Shown here in pieces: positions 21,651 through 24,048 of a DNA stretch of 24,048 nucleotides; within the stretch, counting starts at the first letter, position 1, and each line of letters starts with the position of its first letter. A program made the position numbers and the translations under genes. The notes below the pieces were generated by a model. The model did not search any database and was not told the DNA's origin. It worked only from the letters and a program-made list of their open reading frames with translations. The stretch spans positions 1-24,048 of the forward strand of contig CADWAF010001084.1 of assembly GCA_902984215.1 (NCBI GenBank). The letters are read 5' to 3'. This stretch comes from Willaertia magna. Taxonomy: Eukaryota; Heterolobosea; Eutetramitea; Acrasida; Naegleriidae.

Positions 21651-22214
21651 ATTTTGGTAGATGAAAGAAAATAAATAGTATATTTTGAATAAAAAAAGTT
21701 AAAAAATTTTTAAAAACTTTGAATAAAATAATTTATTTTCTTTTTCTACATCATTAATTGCTTGAAATATATGTATTCTTGTAAAAGTTGATAAAAATTT
21801 ATTAATTATTTATCTAAACACTTTTACAATAAACCATTAGTTATTAAGATTTTGATAATAAAAAGATAATAAATCAATAGAAAGTAGATCATTTTTTTAA
21901 AAAACACGATATTAATGCGTTATAGTTTTATTTATATGAAGAATCCTATTGTTTATTATGTAAAATGAAAAAATTTTGTCTACCTTTATAAGTAATCAAA
22001 AATCATCAAATTTTTGGCGGTTTTTGTTAAATTTTTTTTGTATACTGTAATGTTAGAGTTAAGCCATCATGAAGGGATCACTGTAGTTTAAGATCAAGAT
22101 CTTGATCTGCAAGTAGCTTGTTGTAATCTACAGTCAAAGACATTGGAAATTGTTTTGTAAACTTTGACATTTAAAAATTTCTGCTGTCTTGTCGAGTGCA
22201 AAACAACAAAAAAA
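21651..22214. other. Upstream region of the AIG1-type GTPase gene
   Basis: G+C rises stepwise from the desert to the gene. The segment holds a G/C-bearing motif, ggcggttttt, at 22016-22025. It also has two short upstream frames (22050-22091 and 22069-22086) and a perfect 18-bp palindrome at 22091-22108. No other gene is visible. Confidence 0.4.
22091..22108. promoter_or_regulatory. Perfect 18-bp palindrome upstream of the GTPase gene
   Basis: The sequence agatcaagatcttgatct equals its own reverse complement. It starts 124 bp before the ATG at 22215. It could be a binding site for a dimeric regulator or, if transcribed, a 5' UTR hairpin without a loop. Function is inferred from symmetry and position only. 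Confidence 0.4.
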
Positions 22215-23114
22215 ATGGAATTTAGCAGTGTCAGCAGTGTAAATTGCAGTGGTATTGTTCGTGTTTTATTATATGGAAAAACAGGTAGTGGCAAAACAAC
22301 TATGATAAACCATCTCTCTAATGGTAATTATGAAACTAGTGATAGGGCCGTTGGTGTAACCTTTGCCATTAGTGAGTCTGAACGAGTTGTTGAAAACAAT
22401 TCTGTTTATTCTTTTTTCGATACTATTGGTTTAAACGAAACCAGCGACGGTACAGTTGACAACTTTTCAGCTTTTCTCAAGCTGAAAGATTTTTTAAAGC
22501 ATTCCATGCAGGGATTCAATTTGTTCGTTTTTGTGTTTGAAAAGGGAAGAATTTCAGAAGCTGACAAACAAAATGTTGAATTATTCACCAAAATTTTAGG
22601 AGATAATAAGGTTCCTTCTGTCATGGTTATCTCCAAAGCTGATGATGGTTTACAATCTATGGATGACTTAGTGAACAACAAATGGTACAAGGAGAATATG
22701 CAAGATTTAGAAAAAGCGTTTGGAAAGACAACATTTCAAAATGTTCAAGAAGTTGCATTTGTAAAGAAGACTTACAGTATGTCTCAACAAGTTGCTGATT
22801 TCACCAACAGTACTTCAAAGAAATTACTCTTTGATTTGTTTGAAAAGCACGCTACCAAAGAACCAGTAATTATTGTAACAAAGGAATCGTTTGTTACAGT
22901 ATTAAATAAGATTGTAAATTGGTTGTTTACAAGAACTAAACAATTTGGGGCTAGTATTTTTAATACTGTTGCCAATATTTTCAATTTTCAACCAATTAAT
23001 TATGTTGATGAAAGAGAAGAAAGACTTGTTTCCGTTATTAAGAAGTTAATGGGAGCGTTTCCGAGTGCTAAAGAGGAAGAAATAAGAAAACTAGCAGAAG
23101 AAATATTGGGATAA
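22215..23114 (+). CDS. AIG1/GIMAP-type GTPase
   Basis: This is a 299-aa protein from the ATG at 22215, which follows an A-rich leader; the frame is open upstream but holds no earlier ATG. The G domain is typical of the AIG1/GIMAP branch of septin-like GTPases, which act at membranes and often expand in amoebae. Motifs: P-loop GKTGSGKTT 21-29 (G1), Thr49 in AVGVTF (G2), DTIG 69-72 (G3), and SKAD 140-143 (G4, with Ser where TKxD is common). After the G domain (about 1-225) the C terminus has a hydrophobic amphipathic stretch (WLFTRTKQFGASIFNTVANI, about 252-271) and a charged helix ending EEILG. That would suit peripheral membrane association rather than a transmembrane anchor. The gene is intronless, with G+C well above the neighbouring desert. 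An AATAAA lies 12 nt after the TAA. It converges on the FNT gene. The family call is firm; the cellular role in this organism is unknown. Confidence 0.88.
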   Translation: MEFSSVSSVNCSGIVRVLLYGKTGSGKTTMINHLSNGNYETSDRAVGVTFAISESERVVENNSVYSFFDTIGLNETSDGTVDNFSAFLKLKDFLKHSMQGFNLFVFVFEKGRISEADKQNVELFTKILGDNKVPSVMVISKADDGLQSMDDLVNNKWYKENMQDLEKAFGKTTFQNVQEVAFVKKTYSMSQQVADFTNSTSKKLLFDLFEKHATKEPVIIVTKESFVTVLNKIVNWLFTRTKQFGASIFNTVANIFNFQPINYVDEREERLVSVIKKLMGAFPSAKEEEIRKLAEEILG

Positions 23115-23125
23115 CTTTGTTGATA

Positions 23126-23131
23126 AATAAA
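23126..23131 (+). promoter_or_regulatory. Polyadenylation signal candidate of the GTPase gene
   Basis: AATAAA lies 12 nt after the stop codon of the AIG1-type gene. The location is suitable, but the hexamer is frequent in A+T-rich DNA. Confidence 0.35.
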
Positions 23132-23199
23132 GGGATATTTTATGGGACACTTAACTTTTTTTTGACAACACACGCGATTACCGACTGTCATACGATTAG

Positions 23200-23219
23200 A
23201 TTGGGTACTTCTACCCAAT
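23200..23219. other. Perfect hairpin in the intergenic gap
   Basis: The sequence attgggtacttctacccaat forms an 8-bp stem with three G-C pairs and a cttc loop. It lies about 85 nt beyond the GTPase stop, so it could be part of that 3' UTR or of a small RNA. Confidence 0.5.
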
Positions 23220-23683
23220 TTGCTCAACCACATCGAGTATAAACTTTTGTTTTACTTCTCTAATTCGAAGTAGCCGAGTAGCTTCAAATCTTTTTGACCA
23301 AATGTTATAGTACAACTATTTGAAATAGAATTTAAAAGTTATACACTTTTTTTGTAAATAAATAATTTTCAATATTTTGTATATTAATTTTTTTTGGATG
23401 TTTTAAATTTAAATAATTACTTCATAAAAAACGATCTAATTATAAATTATATAATAAATTATTTATTATTATTAAATTTACTATTTTCTTTTTTTATTCT
23501 TAAAGTTTGAAGTTTTTTGGGCGGTTTTTTTTTGAAAATTTAACCGTTAAAAAAAAAACGGAAATGAATTAGAAATTTTTTATTTTATTTATTCTAATAG
23601 AATAGGGAACTTGAAAAAACGGCGACTTTGGGTGTTTATTAATTTGTAGCGGATTGGGAGCGTTTTTATAACTATTTACAAAA

Positions 23684-23701
23684 TTAGATTTGAGAATCTA
23701 A
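23684..23701. other. Hairpin just beyond the FNT stop codon
   Basis: ttagatt and aatctaa flank a tgag loop, giving a 7-bp stem 13 nt downstream of the minus-strand stop at 23715-23717. It would lie in the 3' UTR of the FNT transcript. Confidence 0.35.
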
Positions 23702-23714
23702 ATATTCACACAAA

Positions 23715-24048
23715 TTATTGCTCTTTTCTAGAGTCCATCTCAACCAATTCTATTGGCACATCAACACAAACTTGTAATTGATTTGTTTGGTCAGTAGTAT
23801 CTGTTTCATCACTACAAGCAGGTCTATTTTCGTTTGTGTGATTGTTACTTTCATTATTACCATTCACACATTGTTTCAAATAATTCCAAATTTTCTTTAC
23901 AGAGCTACTTAAAAACGTTGAGTTATTTAAACGAACATCATAAACGTAATATAATGAACAACCAATCACAAGACTGCCACCAATCATATTACCTATTGTA
24001 ACAGGCAATAAGTTATCTATCAAATATTGTTTAATAGAAACTTCAGCT
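23715..24048 (-). CDS. Formate/nitrite transporter (FNT) family protein, C-terminal part
   Basis: Only the last 111 codons are in the window; the gene continues past 24048. FNT proteins are pentameric aquaporin-like channels for formate, nitrite, lactate or hydrosulfide. The visible NLLPVTIGNMIGG sequence, followed by a hydrophobic stretch ending YYVY, is the family's last transmembrane segment with its conserved N-x-xPVT-xGN-x-xGG signature. About 75 hydrophilic residues follow, with Asn/Thr/Asp-rich repeats and an acidic ELVEMDSRKEQ end, presumably a cytosolic tail. No start codon is needed because the frame is open to the edge without a stop. The substrate cannot be told from this end. Standard code, TAA stop. 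Confidence 0.85.
   Translation of the reverse strand, partial: AEVSIKQYLIDNLLPVTIGNMIGGSLVIGCSLYYVYDVRLNNSTFLSSSVKKIWNYLKQCVNGNNESNNHTNENRPACSDETDTTDQTNQLQVCVDVPIELVEMDSRKEQ

Larger units (their letters stand above)
23115..23714. other. Gap between convergent AIG1 and FNT genes
   Basis: This 600-bp region has no credible gene. The first 170 bp (to about 23300) are unusually G+C-rich for an intergenic stretch here and contain an 8-bp-stem hairpin (23200-23219) and a weaker one near 23263-23286. The second part carries several G/C islands in poly-T/poly-A settings (gggcggttttt at 23519, ccgtt/aacgg at 23544-23561, aaaaacggcg near 23615) and a hairpin beside the FNT stop (23684-23701). I tried to fold a tRNA from it on both strands and could not. 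Confidence 0.4.

Noticed and set aside
22164..22214. Longer start of the AIG1-type GTPase from a TTG at 22164
   Set aside because: A eukaryotic gene should use the ATG at 22215, which has an A-rich context and leads directly into the G domain.
22094..23233. Minus-strand open frames over and beyond the GTPase gene (22094-22294, 22406-22690, 22784-22984, 23000-23233)
   Set aside because: Antisense shadows of a clear GTPase gene, without their own family motifs.
23160..23290. tRNA-like segment in the gap after the GTPase gene
   Set aside because: Neither strand gives a cloverleaf with proper A and B boxes; only isolated hairpins.

Overview
This window looks like nuclear DNA of an intron-poor, very A+T-rich free-living amoeboid protist. 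A heterolobosean (Naegleria relative) or an amoebozoan is my best guess, but the sequence alone does not fix the species. Reasons: long intronless protein genes on both strands, TAA stops, a full conventional myosin II heavy chain, a mitochondrial-type J-like protein, an AIG1-type GTPase and a formate/nitrite-type channel. All host genes read cleanly in the standard genetic code.

Layout. (1) 61-972, plus strand: a divergent CYTH / thiamine-triphosphatase-like protein. (2) 1078-7020, minus: conventional myosin II heavy chain, 1980 aa, with motor, short neck and a coiled-coil tail of about 1,080 residues. (3) 7522-9981, minus: an 819-aa protein with an N-terminal presequence and an HPD-bearing J-like domain, resembling TCAIM (DUF4460/DUF4461). 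(4) 9982-22214: about 12 kb with no host gene. It has two deserts of roughly 95% A+T (about 9985-13490 and 18880-21650). Between them lies a less extreme block that contains the decayed or recoded coding region of a DNA transposon (13658-17590). (5) 22215-23114, plus: an AIG1/GIMAP-type GTPase. (6) 23715-24048, minus: the C-terminal end of a formate/nitrite transporter (FNT) family protein that runs off the window.

The most unusual part is the transposon. Read on the plus strand it gives about 1,310 codons of coherent protein: a MULE-like transposase followed by a C48 (Ulp1/SENP-type) cysteine protease with its His, Asp, Gln and Cys all visible. By eye count about 22 in-frame stop codons and about five frame changes interrupt it. 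One TGA sits exactly at the conserved Trp of the protease His-Trp motif, and the TAA codons are interchangeable with CAA in character. This fits either TGA=Trp and TAA/TAG=Gln recoding, or decay by C-to-T/G-to-A transitions in a silent A+T-rich domain. The flanking host genes use the standard code and the frame changes lie in A/T runs, so decay is the simpler reading; the alternative code is testable.

The host genes do not form a functional pathway. Myosin (cell motility, cytokinesis) and the TCAIM-like mitochondrial protein are on the same strand, about 500 bp apart. The CYTH-like gene converges on myosin, and the AIG1 gene converges on the FNT gene.
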